Source of the DNA: Paraburkholderia franconis
GTDB lineage: Bacteria > Pseudomonadota > Gammaproteobacteria > Burkholderiales > Burkholderiaceae
Direction of reading: 5' to 3'
DNA length: 64,000 nucleotides
NCBI RefSeq assembly: GCF_009362735.1
Contig: NZ_WHNP01000023.1
Location: 1 to 64,000 of the forward strand
Below are positions 14,622-24,500 of the stretch, one piece after another. The position numbers were made by a program, and so were the translations under genes. A model generated the notes under the pieces. That model was not told where the DNA came from. It was given only the letters and a program-made list of their open reading frames with translations, and did no database searches. How positions within the stretch are numbered: position 1 is the first letter of the stretch; every line of letters begins with the position of its first letter.

Positions 14622-15104
14622 ATGGGAATGGACATCATTGATCGGCGGCTGCTCGAACTGCTCCAGGAAGATGCGACGATGCCGATTGCGGAACTCGCGG
14701 CCCGGGTGAATCTGTCCCAGACACCGTGCTGGAAGCGGGTGCAACGACTCAAGGAAGCGGGGGTGATCCGCGCGCAGGTTGCGCTGTGCGATCCGCGCAA
14801 GCTGGGGGTCGGTACGACGGTGTTCGTCGCGGTGCGCACGAACCAGCACACCGAGGCCTGGGCGCAAACCTTCACGCGCGCGGTGCAGGATATCCCCGAA
14901 GTGGTCGAGGTCTATCGGATGAGCGGCGAGACCGACTACCTGCTGCGCGTCGTCGTGTCGGATATCGACGATTACGACCGCGTCTACAAACAGCTGATCC
15001 GCGCGGTACCGCTCTACGACGTGAGTTCCAGCTTCGCGATGGAGCAGATCAAGTATTCGACGGCGCTGCCGGTGCGTGCTGCCGTGGTCGCTGACGGGCG
15101 TTGA
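14622..15104 (+). CDS. Lrp/AsnC-family transcriptional regulator
   Basis: The protein has 160 residues. The N-terminal helix-turn-helix is DIIDRRLLELLQEDATMPIAELAARVNLSQTPCWKRVQRLKEAGVI in overlapping blocks, and the C-terminal RAM/AsnC ligand domain includes VRTNQHTEAW and MSGETDYLLRVVVSDIDDYD. The start is ATG 14622, six bases after AGGTG; the frame extends to a TTG at 14583 that would run through the Lrp-like box. It is divergent from the thiol dioxygenase gene and probably controls it and itself. The ligand is likely a (thio) amino acid such as cysteine, by analogy with other cysteine-responsive AsnC proteins. That is inference. Confidence 0.92.
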   Translation: MGMDIIDRRLLELLQEDATMPIAELAARVNLSQTPCWKRVQRLKEAGVIRAQVALCDPRKLGVGTTVFVAVRTNQHTEAWAQTFTRAVQDIPEVVEVYRMSGETDYLLRVVVSDIDDYDRVYKQLIRAVPLYDVSSSFAMEQIKYSTALPVRAAVVADGR

Positions 15105-15236
15105 TTCATCGGGCATTGCACTTGCGCATCGATCGGTGGCACAGCGGGACTGCGCGGCGAACCGCAAGCCGCGCGCAAGGTGCTTCGTCGTAGAATGCCC
15201 GCTTCGTCGAATCAATCAGCAGGCAGAGCCAGACTC

Positions 15237-15440
15237 ATGAATGATCCGCGCAAGAAAAACCCGACGCTTGGCATCGCCGTGTTCATCGTCGTCGTCGTGT
15301 TGCTCGTGATCGCGACGATCCTTTACAACGCGATCTCCGAAAAGCACGAGTACGAGCGCGAGAATCACTTCAGTTCGTCGACGTCGGCGCTGTCGGCGGC
15401 GGCGTCCGCAGTGGGTGCGGCCAAGGGCGCATCGCAGTAA
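15237..15440 (+). CDS. Small single-pass membrane protein
   Basis: The protein has 67 residues: a short basic N-terminus (MNDPRKKNPT), one hydrophobic helix (about residues 11-32, IAVFIVVVVLLVIATIL) and a charged segment (SEKHEYERENHF) with a Ser/Ala tail. The topology is probably N-in. No family is recognised. The start is ATG 15237, with the purine-rich GGCAGAG upstream. It lies between the Lrp-family gene and the convergent FUSC gene. Confidence 0.6.
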   Translation: MNDPRKKNPTLGIAVFIVVVVLLVIATILYNAISEKHEYERENHFSSSTSALSAAASAVGAAKGASQ

Positions 15441-15505
15441 AGGGTTGCGACCTGGGTTGCATCATGGTTGCAACCCGCCACGCAATAACCGACGCAAATA
15501 TTGCG

Positions 15506-17986
15506 TCAGTTCTCCGGCAGCCGGATCACGCTCGCGTCCTTGCGGATCAGAAACGACGCCGCCAGCATCTGCTTGCACTGATGCGCAAGCAGTTTCAGTT
15601 CATGGACGGCATCGGCGGAATAGTCGGGCGCACGCTCCGCTTCGACGACCATCGTATCGAGCTCACGCGTCAACTGCTTTGAGATGTCGGCCTGGTCGGC
15701 GGGCGGCGCGTCGCCTTCTTCCGCTTGCGCGAGGTTATCGCGGATCACCGTCAGCGCGCGTTGCAGCGGCTGATGCGACGGGCCGCCCATCTGCTGCGAC
15801 GACGTGCGCAGCAACGGCGCCGTCGCCGTGATCTGCGATGCGAGCACGTGTGAGCGCACAAGCAGATCGTTCAGTTCCGGCACGAACTTCTGAGCGGACT
15901 TCGGTTCGAGCATCATCCGCTGGAATGCCTGGCCGAGATTGGCGAAGGCGACGTGCACGTTCTTGCGCGCAAGCCGATAACGATAGTCGCGATCGAGCGC
16001 GCTCGCTGCCGCTGCGGCCGCGGGCGTCGGCGCCGATGATTTCGCTGCGGTCGTCGATGTCGCGATTGCCGGTGCGGCGCTGGCTCCCGCGTCAGGCGTC
16101 GGCATGGACGATTGAGTCGTCGCAGTCACCGATCTGGCATCGGCTTGCGCTGCATGCACGCGTGCCTCATTCATTTGCGGAGCGCTTGCCGCGACTTCCG
16201 CCATCGCTACGGCAGGCGCGAGCGCTGCCGCTTCCGTCAGCGCGGAGGGCACGGCGACGGAAGCGGCCGGCTTGCCGCTCCACCACCAGCTCGCTTCCAG
16301 ATAGCAGCGCATCGCCGCGATCATGTTGTTGACGAGCTTGCCCATCAGCCGGTACTCCCAGTACGGGAACAGGTGGCTTGCCGCGATCGCGATCGCGCAG
16401 CCGACGACAGTATCGATCGCCCGCTCGCCGATGATGTGCAGGCTGCCCGGCGCGAGCAGATGGAACATCAGCAGCACATACGACGACGTGAACACGACGC
16501 TCGCCGTGTAGTTGAAGAGCAGCAGGCTGTAGCTCATCACCATCGACGCGAACATCACCACGAGCAGGATATGCGGCTCCTTTACGCTAAAGATGAGCGC
16601 GATGCTCGCCGCGCAGCCGATCAGCGTGCCGACGATACGCTGCCCGTTGCGCTGCTTGGTGAGCGAGTAGCCGGGTTTAAGGATGATGACTGTCGTCATC
16701 ACGATCCAGTACGCGTTCGTGAGCGGCAGAAGCCGCCCGAGCCAGAAGCCGATGGCCACGGCGATCGTCACGCGCAGCGCATGCCGGAAGCTGGGCGAGG
16801 CCATCGTGAGATTCGAGAAGATCGAACCGAACGGCACGCGCCGGCTCGACACGAAACGCGTGAGTGCCTGGTCGATGCGCAGCTCGGTTTCCTTCGCGCT
16901 TTCCTCGTTCGCGAGGTTCTTGCGCATCTTGTCGATCAGACGCGTCGCGCTCCAGATGCGCCGGAACGTAGCGGAGACCGCCGAATACGCCTCCGGGTTT
17001 TTCGCGGGCAGATCCTGCTTGCGCATCAGCTCGATTTCATATTCGATCGCGCGCAGTTCCGCCTTCACGCTGATCCGCGCGCGCGGCGGCTCGTTCTGCA
17101 GCACGGCGAGGCCAATGTCCTCGAGATCGCACGCGGCCTTGCGGATCAGATCGCGATAGAAGATCAGCAGGTCCGAGCCGCCGAACGTATTGCGCACGAG
17201 CGGGTAGTCGGTATGCGCGCCGACGAACTGCTCGTGCAGATCGACGATATGGATGAACAGGTTGAAGAGCGTCGCGCGGCGCGGCTCGAGCCGGCCGCTC
17301 CTGAGCTTGGGCAGATTGCGCAGCACGATGTCGCGCGCGGCATCCTGCATCGCGACGGCATCGATCTGTTTCGCGACGAGGTTGCGATAGCACTCGTCGA
17401 GGTCGTTGTCGAGATCGTAGAAGTTCGCGCGCGCGAGCAGATAGTCGGCGAGCGCGAACACGCTTTCGGCGAGCGCCTGTTGTTCGATCCGGTACATCAT
17501 CCAGTGGCTCACGAGCGTTGACCAGTACGTGAACCACAGGCCGCCCACGAGTATCCACGACGCGTTGACGAGTGCCTGCAACGGCGTGAAATGCTCTTCG
17601 AGCGTCATGATCATCATGAAGAGCGTCGCGAAGCTGATCTGCGGCCAGCGGTTGCCGTAGACGACGATCAGCGACAGCACGAACGTGAGCGGCACGACGG
17701 TGCACCACAGCGCGATCGAACTGACGGTGGCGAGCCCCGTGGCCAGCGCGGCCAGAAAGCCGATCACGCTGCACGCGAGCATCTCGTTGTGCTTGTACTT
17801 GAGCGGACCCGGCATATCGACGACACATGCACCGAGCGCGCCTGTCGCGATCGTGAAGCCGAGTTCCCGGTTATGAAAGACGATCAGGCAAAGGATGGCC
17901 GGCAGCGAAATGCCGACCGCAATGCGCAAGCCGCCGTAGAAGTACTGGCTATACAGAAACTTTTTGATTTCGACTGAATAGCGCAT
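15506..17986 (-). CDS. FUSC-family (YccS/AaeB-like) inner-membrane protein
   Basis: The protein has 826 residues. It has two hydrophobic clusters (about residues 18-150 and 395-545), each followed by a soluble region, the repeated layout of the FUSC / aromatic-acid exporter family. The second cluster includes AIGFWLGRLLPLTNAYWIVMTT in overlapping blocks and LTKQRNGQRIVGTLIGC, the typical FUSC core. A low-complexity Ala/Ser/Thr insert follows about residue 570. FUSC proteins are linked to fusaric-acid or hydroxybenzoate efflux; the substrate here is unknown and no membrane-fusion partner gene is next to it. The start is ATG 17986, with CAGGCAG upstream; the same frame runs on antisense to recC, which is chance. 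Confidence 0.86.
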   Translation of the reverse strand: MRYSVEIKKFLYSQYFYGGLRIAVGISLPAILCLIVFHNRELGFTIATGALGACVVDMPGPLKYKHNEMLACSVIGFLAALATGLATVSSIALWCTVVPLTFVLSLIVVYGNRWPQISFATLFMMIMTLEEHFTPLQALVNASWILVGGLWFTYWSTLVSHWMMYRIEQQALAESVFALADYLLARANFYDLDNDLDECYRNLVAKQIDAVAMQDAARDIVLRNLPKLRSGRLEPRRATLFNLFIHIVDLHEQFVGAHTDYPLVRNTFGGSDLLIFYRDLIRKAACDLEDIGLAVLQNEPPRARISVKAELRAIEYEIELMRKQDLPAKNPEAYSAVSATFRRIWSATRLIDKMRKNLANEESAKETELRIDQALTRFVSSRRVPFGSIFSNLTMASPSFRHALRVTIAVAIGFWLGRLLPLTNAYWIVMTTVIILKPGYSLTKQRNGQRIVGTLIGCAASIALIFSVKEPHILLVVMFASMVMSYSLLLFNYTASVVFTSSYVLLMFHLLAPGSLHIIGERAIDTVVGCAIAIAASHLFPYWEYRLMGKLVNNMIAAMRCYLEASWWWSGKPAASVAVPSALTEAAALAPAVAMAEVAASAPQMNEARVHAAQADARSVTATTQSSMPTPDAGASAAPAIATSTTAAKSSAPTPAAAAAASALDRDYRYRLARKNVHVAFANLGQAFQRMMLEPKSAQKFVPELNDLLVRSHVLASQITATAPLLRTSSQQMGGPSHQPLQRALTVIRDNLAQAEEGDAPPADQADISKQLTRELDTMVVEAERAPDYSADAVHELKLLAHQCKQMLAASFLIRKDASVIRLPEN

Positions 17987-18205
17987 CGACTGCCTGATGT
18001 GTCCGAATGTTGATTGAAGCAGATGATGACGGGCCTCACGGGCTTCATTCGAGCCCGAACTGCCGTCGAGTCTAACTGATTTGCCGATGCCCGGACCATC
18101 GTCCGAATGGCCAGGTTTCGTGCCGGCGAGTGCCTTTGTTATGCTGTCGGCTCTCCCATACGCGGGCTGCACGCGAGCGCGCAGCCGCTTCTTCGCACAG
18201 GCTTT

Positions 18206-21200
18206 ATGCTCCAGCTTTTCTATTCGAACCGGTACGATGTGCTCGTCGATGCGCTGCTCGACGGACTCGCTCAGGCGCCGTCGAGTCCATGGACCGCGCA
18301 GCCTGTGATCGTGCCGAGCGCGGCCGTGCGGCGGCGGCTCGAACTGGACATTGCCGCGCGTCGGGGCGTGTGCGCGAACATCGACTTCGGCTATCTCGCG
18401 CAATGGCTGTGGACGCAGATCGGCGGCGTGATCAAGAAGGTGCCGGAGCGTTCGCCTTTCGCGCCTGACCGGCTCGTGTGGCGCTGCTACCGTCTGCTTG
18501 GCGACGCGGATGAAGCGCGTCCCTGGAACGCGTCGCCGCGCCTGCGCAGCTATCTCGACGCCGCCGATGCGCCGATGCGTTACGAACTTGCGCGCCGCGT
18601 CGCGACGGTGCTCGATCATTATCTGACCTATCGTCCCGAGTGGCTGCTGCAATGGCAGAAGGGCGGCTCGATCTTCGCGGGCGGCGCGGCCGACGATACG
18701 GGCCCGCGCCTCATCGGCGCGAGTCCTGCTGCGCGTGAAGACGAGCGCTGGCAGGCCGCGCTGTGGCGCTCGCTGCTCGGCGAAGTGGCAGGCGACGCAC
18801 ATTCCGCGGATGCCGCCACGCCGCCCGCGTATCGCTTCCTCGACGAAGTTCGCTCGCTCGATCTCGAGGCGATCGCGAACGCCGACTGGCCCGAGTCCGT
18901 CAGCGTGTTTGCGCTGCCGACCATGCCGCCGCTGCACATCGCGTTGCTGCGCGAGCTGTCGCGCTGGATCGACGTGCGGCTGTACGCGATGAATCCATGC
19001 CGCGAGTTCTGGTTCGATATCGTCAGCGAAGGTCGCGTGCAAGCGCTCGACGTTGCGGGCCAGCTCGATTATCAGGAGGTCGGTCATCCGCTGCTCGCGG
19101 AATGGGGACGGCAGACGCAGGCGCAACTGCACATGCTGCACGAACTGACCGAGAGCGCGGCATCGGGCGAGGCTTCGTACTTCGCCGAAAATGACGCGCC
19201 CACGTGGCTCGCCGCCGTGCAGAACGCGATGCTCGATCTGCGCAGCGAGCGCGATCTCGACCCGGAGCCGCAAGAGCGCGGCATCGAAGTGCATGTGTGT
19301 CATAGCCTCGCGCGGCAGCTCGAGGTGCTGCACGACCGGCTGCTTGGCTGGTTCGACGAGTTCGACGATCTGCAGCCTTCGGACGTGCTCGTCACGTTCC
19401 CTGATCTCGGCGCAGCCGGGCCGCTGATCGATTCCGTATTCGGCACGGCGCCGATGGGAGATACACGGCGCATTCCGTATCGCGTCACGGGTTTGCCGCC
19501 TTCGCAGGCGAACCCTGTTGCGCGCGTGCTGCTCGACTGGCTCGCGCTGCCCGAGCGCAATGTCGGCGCACCGGAGCTGATCGAATGGCTGCGCGTCGAT
19601 GCGATCGCCGCGCGCTACGGCATCGACGCAGCGGCGCTCGAAGACATTCAGGAATGGCTCGCGGCGGCTGGTGCGCGGCGCGGCCTCGCGCCCGTCACGC
19701 CTGCCGACAGCGCCGTTCCCGTCGCGCGCCACACGTTCGCCGACGCGCTCACGCGGCTCTTTCTCGGCTACGCGATGCCCGAAGGCGGCGAGCCGGTGGA
19801 TGCGTGGCTGCCCGTCGAAGGCGCCGATGGCTCCGATGCGGAACTGCTCGGACGTCTCGCGAGCTTCGTCGACGACGTCGACGCGTTCGCGCGCCGTTGC
19901 GCCGACGACATGACGCCCGCCGAGTGGACGCAGCTCCTGCTCGAAGTGCTCGGCCGCTGCTTCGATGGTGGCGTCGACTTTGCGGACACCCTGGCCACCG
20001 TGCGCGACGCAATTGACAAGATGAGCGAAGCGATGCGCGCGGGCGCCGGCGACATCGCGCTGCCCGCGGCCGTGGTGCGCACGGCGCTGTCCGAAGCGCT
20101 CGACGACCCGGCACGCGGCGGCGTGCCGTGGGGCAGCGTGACGTTTTCATCGCTGACGAGTCTGCGTGGCTTGCCGTTCAGGATCGTCTGCATGCTGGGC
20201 ATGGACGACGGTGTGTTGCCGAGTCTCGCGCGCGCCGACGAGTTCGACCTGATGGCCGAGTTCGGCAAGGCGGGCGACCGGCAACGCCGCGACGACGAGC
20301 GCAATCTGTTTCTCGATCTACTGCTCGCCGCGCAAGACCGTCTGCTGATCGCGTACACAGGGCGTAGCATTCGCGACAACGCGCCGTTGCCGCCCGCCGC
20401 GCTCGTCGATGAACTGCTCGATCACCTCGCGCGCGTGTCGTGCGACGAGGATGCCTCGCCCGCCGATCTCGACGCGGCGCGCCGTGCGTTCATCGTCGAT
20501 CATCCGTTGCAGCCGTTCGCGTCCGAGTACTTCGATGCGAAGAACAATGGAAAGAGCAGCCTGTTCACGTACGATCCCGACCGCGCGGAACTGGCCGCTC
20601 TGCTGGCTGCGCCGGCGCGTGACGTGACGCCGCCGTTCTTCGCTGCGCCGCTGCCCGCCGCGCCGGACGAACGCAACCGGCCTGTCGCGTTCGACGACTT
20701 CCAGCGCTTCTGGCGGCATCCGGCGCGCGCGTTGTTGCACGACCGTCTCGGCATCGTGCTCTCCGATGCGCAAGGCGAACTGCTCGACATGGAACCGTTC
20801 GAACTCGACTTCGCGGGCCGCGATGCGCTCGCCGAACGGCTGCTGCCCGCGCTGCTCGACGCGAGTGCCGGCGACGATGCATTGGCGCGCGTGCGCCGGG
20901 TCGCCGAAGCGAGTCCCGAACTGCCTGGCGGCGCGACGGGCGCAGTCTGGCGCGCGCGCGAGCTGTCGGCGTTGCGGGGGCTCGCCGAGCGTGTGCTGCG
21001 CGAGGTGGCGTCGGGTGTCACGCGCTTGCCGTTTGCGCTCAACATCGACGCGCGCTGGCCCGATACGGGCGACGTCGCGCTCTTCGGCGCATTCGACGAG
21101 CCACTGCGCGAACGCTCAGAAGGCTCGCTGCATCTGCAAGGCACGCTCAATCTGTTGACTGAAACGGGGCAAGTCATTTTCCGTTACGCAAGACCCAGCG

Positions 21201-21595
21201 CACGCGACTATCTGTCCGCCTGGCTGTCCCATCTCGTCTATTGCGCGGCGTTGCCCGAAGGCCCAAGGCGCACCGTGTGGCACGCGAGTGGCGAGTCGTT
21301 CGAACTCGCGCCCGTCGAACAGCCGCTCGATCAGCTTGCGCCGCTTGCCGCGCTATACCGGGCAGGGCGCGCGTTTCCGCTGCGCTTCTTTCCGAAGAGC
21401 GCGTGGGCGAAGATCAGCGACAGCGACTCCGTCGCGCAGAACGCGTGGGCAAGCGACCGCGTGCGCGCCGAATCCGACGATGCCGCGTTGCGCATCGCGT
21501 TCCGAGGCACGCCGCTGACGCTCGACGAGCCGTTCGGCACGTTGGCGTCGATCGTATTCAAGCCGCTCGTCGCGCATCTGAGGAGCCGATCATGA
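18206..21595 (+). CDS. recC: Exodeoxyribonuclease V subunit gamma RecC
   Basis: The protein has 1129 residues, close to E. coli RecC (1122). It starts MLQLFYSNRYDVLVDALL, and SAAVRRRLELDIAARRGVCANIDF matches the RecC N-terminus. It also has RVTGLPPSQANPVARVLLDWL and GSVTFSSLTSLRGLPFRIV with MLGMDDGVLPS, family landmarks of the inactive helicase-like fold. RecC splits the DNA strands and recognises Chi within RecBCD. The start is ATG 18206, after ACAGG. Its stop overlaps the recB start (ATGA at 21592-21595), so the two are translationally coupled. The ptrA gene found between recC and recB in E. coli is absent. Confidence 0.95.
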   Translation: MLQLFYSNRYDVLVDALLDGLAQAPSSPWTAQPVIVPSAAVRRRLELDIAARRGVCANIDFGYLAQWLWTQIGGVIKKVPERSPFAPDRLVWRCYRLLGDADEARPWNASPRLRSYLDAADAPMRYELARRVATVLDHYLTYRPEWLLQWQKGGSIFAGGAADDTGPRLIGASPAAREDERWQAALWRSLLGEVAGDAHSADAATPPAYRFLDEVRSLDLEAIANADWPESVSVFALPTMPPLHIALLRELSRWIDVRLYAMNPCREFWFDIVSEGRVQALDVAGQLDYQEVGHPLLAEWGRQTQAQLHMLHELTESAASGEASYFAENDAPTWLAAVQNAMLDLRSERDLDPEPQERGIEVHVCHSLARQLEVLHDRLLGWFDEFDDLQPSDVLVTFPDLGAAGPLIDSVFGTAPMGDTRRIPYRVTGLPPSQANPVARVLLDWLALPERNVGAPELIEWLRVDAIAARYGIDAAALEDIQEWLAAAGARRGLAPVTPADSAVPVARHTFADALTRLFLGYAMPEGGEPVDAWLPVEGADGSDAELLGRLASFVDDVDAFARRCADDMTPAEWTQLLLEVLGRCFDGGVDFADTLATVRDAIDKMSEAMRAGAGDIALPAAVVRTALSEALDDPARGGVPWGSVTFSSLTSLRGLPFRIVCMLGMDDGVLPSLARADEFDLMAEFGKAGDRQRRDDERNLFLDLLLAAQDRLLIAYTGRSIRDNAPLPPAALVDELLDHLARVSCDEDASPADLDAARRAFIVDHPLQPFASEYFDAKNNGKSSLFTYDPDRAELAALLAAPARDVTPPFFAAPLPAAPDERNRPVAFDDFQRFWRHPARALLHDRLGIVLSDAQGELLDMEPFELDFAGRDALAERLLPALLDASAGDDALARVRRVAEASPELPGGATGAVWRARELSALRGLAERVLREVASGVTRLPFALNIDARWPDTGDVALFGAFDEPLRERSEGSLHLQGTLNLLTETGQVIFRYARPSARDYLSAWLSHLVYCAALPEGPRRTVWHASGESFELAPVEQPLDQLAPLAALYRAGRAFPLRFFPKSAWAKISDSDSVAQNAWASDRVRAESDDAALRIAFRGTPLTLDEPFGTLASIVFKPLVAHLRSRS

Positions 21596-24500
21596 GCGGC
21601 GCAGCCTGGATGCATGCGGCCGCGGCGCAGGAACTCGATGTGTTCGACTGCGATCTGGATGGCGTCAACCAGATCGAGGCGTCGGCGGGCACGGGTAAGA
21701 CATGGAACATTTGCGCGCTGTACGTGCGGCTGTTGCTGGAGAAGAATCTGAGCGCCGATCAGATTCTTGTCGTGACCTTTACGAAGGCGGCGACGGCGGA
21801 ACTGCATGAGCGCATTCGGGGCCGTCTCGCCGAAGTGCAGCGCGCGATCGAAACAGGCGACGATGGCGGCGATCCCTTCATCGCGCGGCTTTTCGAAACG
21901 ACGCTTTCCGAAGCACGCGGCGTCGATCTCGAAGCGGCTGCAAAGGTGGTTCGCCGCGCGCTGCGCACGTTCGATCAGGCCGCGATTCACACGATTCACG
22001 CATTCTGCCAGCGCGCGTTGCAGGAAGCGCCGTTTGCCGCGGCGATGCCGTTTGCGTTCGAAATGGAAGCCGACGATGCCGCGTTGCGTTTCGAACTCGC
22101 CGCTGATTTCTGGCGCGAGCAGGTCGAACCTGTTGCAGGGGCGCATCCTTCGTTCGCGGCCTGGCTGGTCGAAAGGCGCGCGGGCCCCGCGTCGCTCGAT
22201 GAACAGCTTGCGCGGCGTCTGAAGAAGCCGCTCGCACAGCTGCGCTGGGGCCAGACAGACGATATCGACGAGCCGGAAACGGACGCGTCGGATGATGCGC
22301 GCGGGCGCTTCGACGTAGCGTGGGCAATGTGGCGCGACGAGCGTGACAACGTCGCGCGACTGCTGGATGAGACGCAGGCGCGTCTGAAGCAGACGTCGCA
22401 CAAGCCCGACGCCATCGCCGCCGCGATTGCCGCGTGGAACGACTACTTCGCGCAGGACGACTGTCATGCCGCGCCGCCGAAAGCCGCGCTGAAGCTGACG
22501 GCGAGCGCGCTGGCGAAGGGCACGAAGAAGGATTTCGAGCCGCCCGCGCATCCGTTCTTCGCTACCGCCGACGAACTCGCGGCCGCCGCCGTCGCAGCCG
22601 AAGCGGCTCAGCACGCGCGCTGGCTTCGCCTTGTGCAGAAGTGGCTCGACTATGCGCCGCAGGAACTGGCGGCGCGAAAGCGCACGCGGCGGGTCGTGTC
22701 CTTCGACGATCTGCTGTCGAACCTGCATCGCGCGCTCGCCACGCACGTGTGGCTCGCGGACGCGTTGCGCGCGCGCTATCCCGCTGCGTTGATCGACGAG
22801 TTCCAGGATACGGACCCGTTGCAGTTCGCGATCTTCAATCGCATCTTCGCGCCCGCCGGACCGCTCTTTCTCGTCGGCGATCCGAAGCAGGCGATCTACA
22901 GTTTTCGCGCGGCCGATCTGCACACGTATCTCGCGGCGCGCGCGCAGGCCTCGGCTCGCTATTCGCTCGCCGTCAACCAGCGTTCGACGGCGCCCATCGT
23001 CGACGCGTGCAATCGCTTCTTCGAAGCGAATCCTCAGGCATTCGTGCTCGAAGGGCTCGACTATCACCCGGTGCGCGCGGGCGAGCGTCAGCGGCCGCCG
23101 TTCGTCGATCGCGGCGGACCCGATGACGGCGATTTCCGCGTCTGGATGCTGCCGCGGGGCGATGCAGCGCGAACCAGGCGCGACGCGCAGCGCGCGGCGA
23201 GCGAGGCGTGCGCGGCGGAGATCGTGCGTCTGTTGCGCGGCGCGCGCGACGGCAGCGTGACGATCGGCGACAAGCCGCTCGCGCCCGGCAATATCGCGGT
23301 GCTCGTGCAGACCCACAAGCAGGGCAGTCTGATCAAGCGCGAGCTGTCCGCGTGGGGCGTGGGCAGCGTCGAACTGGCGCAGGCGTCCGTGTTCGAATCG
23401 CTCGACGCGGAGCAGATCGAACGCGTGCTGGCCGCCGTCGATACGCCCGGCGACCTGCGCCGGCTGCGCGCCGCGCTCGCGACGGACTGGTCCGGGCTCG
23501 ACGCTGCTTCGCTATGGCGACTCGAGCATCTCGACGACGGCGCGTCGGGCGATGCCGCGCAATCCGTCGATGCGATGAGCTGGGTCGAGCGCTTTTCGCG
23601 CTACCGGATGTTGTGGCACGAGCGCGGCTTCGCCGTGATGTGGCGCACGCTGATGCGCGAACTGAACGTCGCGCAGCGCCTCGTCGCGGGCGTGGAAGGC
23701 GAGCGGCGGCTCACCAACGTCAACCATCTCGCCGAACTCGTGCAGGCGCGCGCCGCGATGCAGCCGGGCATCGCGCCGACATTGCGCTGGCTGGCCGCCC
23801 AGCGCGCGGGTGGTGCAGGAGGCGGCGAGGAGGCGCAATTGCGGCTCGAATCGGACCGCAATCTCGTGCAGATCGTCACCGTGCACAAGTCGAAGGGTCT
23901 CGAATACGCGGTCGTGTTCTGTCCGTTTCTCAACGACGGCGGCATGCGCGAGCCACCGTCGTCGGGCTTGCCCGATGCGCGCGAATATCACGCGGACGAC
24001 GGCGCGGCCGTGCTTCACTACGGCTGCGATGACGAGCAGAAGGACTTTGCGAGCCGCCAGGCCACGCGCGAGCAGGCGGCCGAGCGCGCGCGCCTCGTCT
24101 ATGTCGCGTTGACGCGCGCCGTGTATCGCTGCTACCTGGTGGCGGGCACGTATCTGTCGCACAACTCGTCGAAGGAATCGGCGCGCAGTGTGCTGAACTG
24201 GCTCGTCGCGGGCAGCGGACGCGATTTCGACGAATGGCTGACGAAGCCGCTCGACGAAGGCGCGATCTATCAGCATTGGCAGGCGCTCGGGGGCGGGCCG
24301 GTTGCCGTCGGCGCGCTGCCTGCCGTTGGGCGGCGCGTGCCGCTGGAAAGCATCGCCGACGGCACAGCGCTGATGCGCGCGCGCACGAACCGGCGCACGC
24401 TGCGCGACGCGTGGCGCATGGCGAGTTTCAGTTCGCTGATCGTCGCCGGTTCGCGCGCCGAAGAAACGTCGGCGGCGAACGACGAGGCGCGTCCCGATCA

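Noticed and set aside
15506..19732. A single minus-strand open frame of 1408 codons
   Set aside because: Only 15506-17986 has FUSC homology and a start with a ribosome-binding site. The upstream 580 codons are antisense to recC and rich in Arg/His, as expected for a chance open frame in GC-rich DNA.
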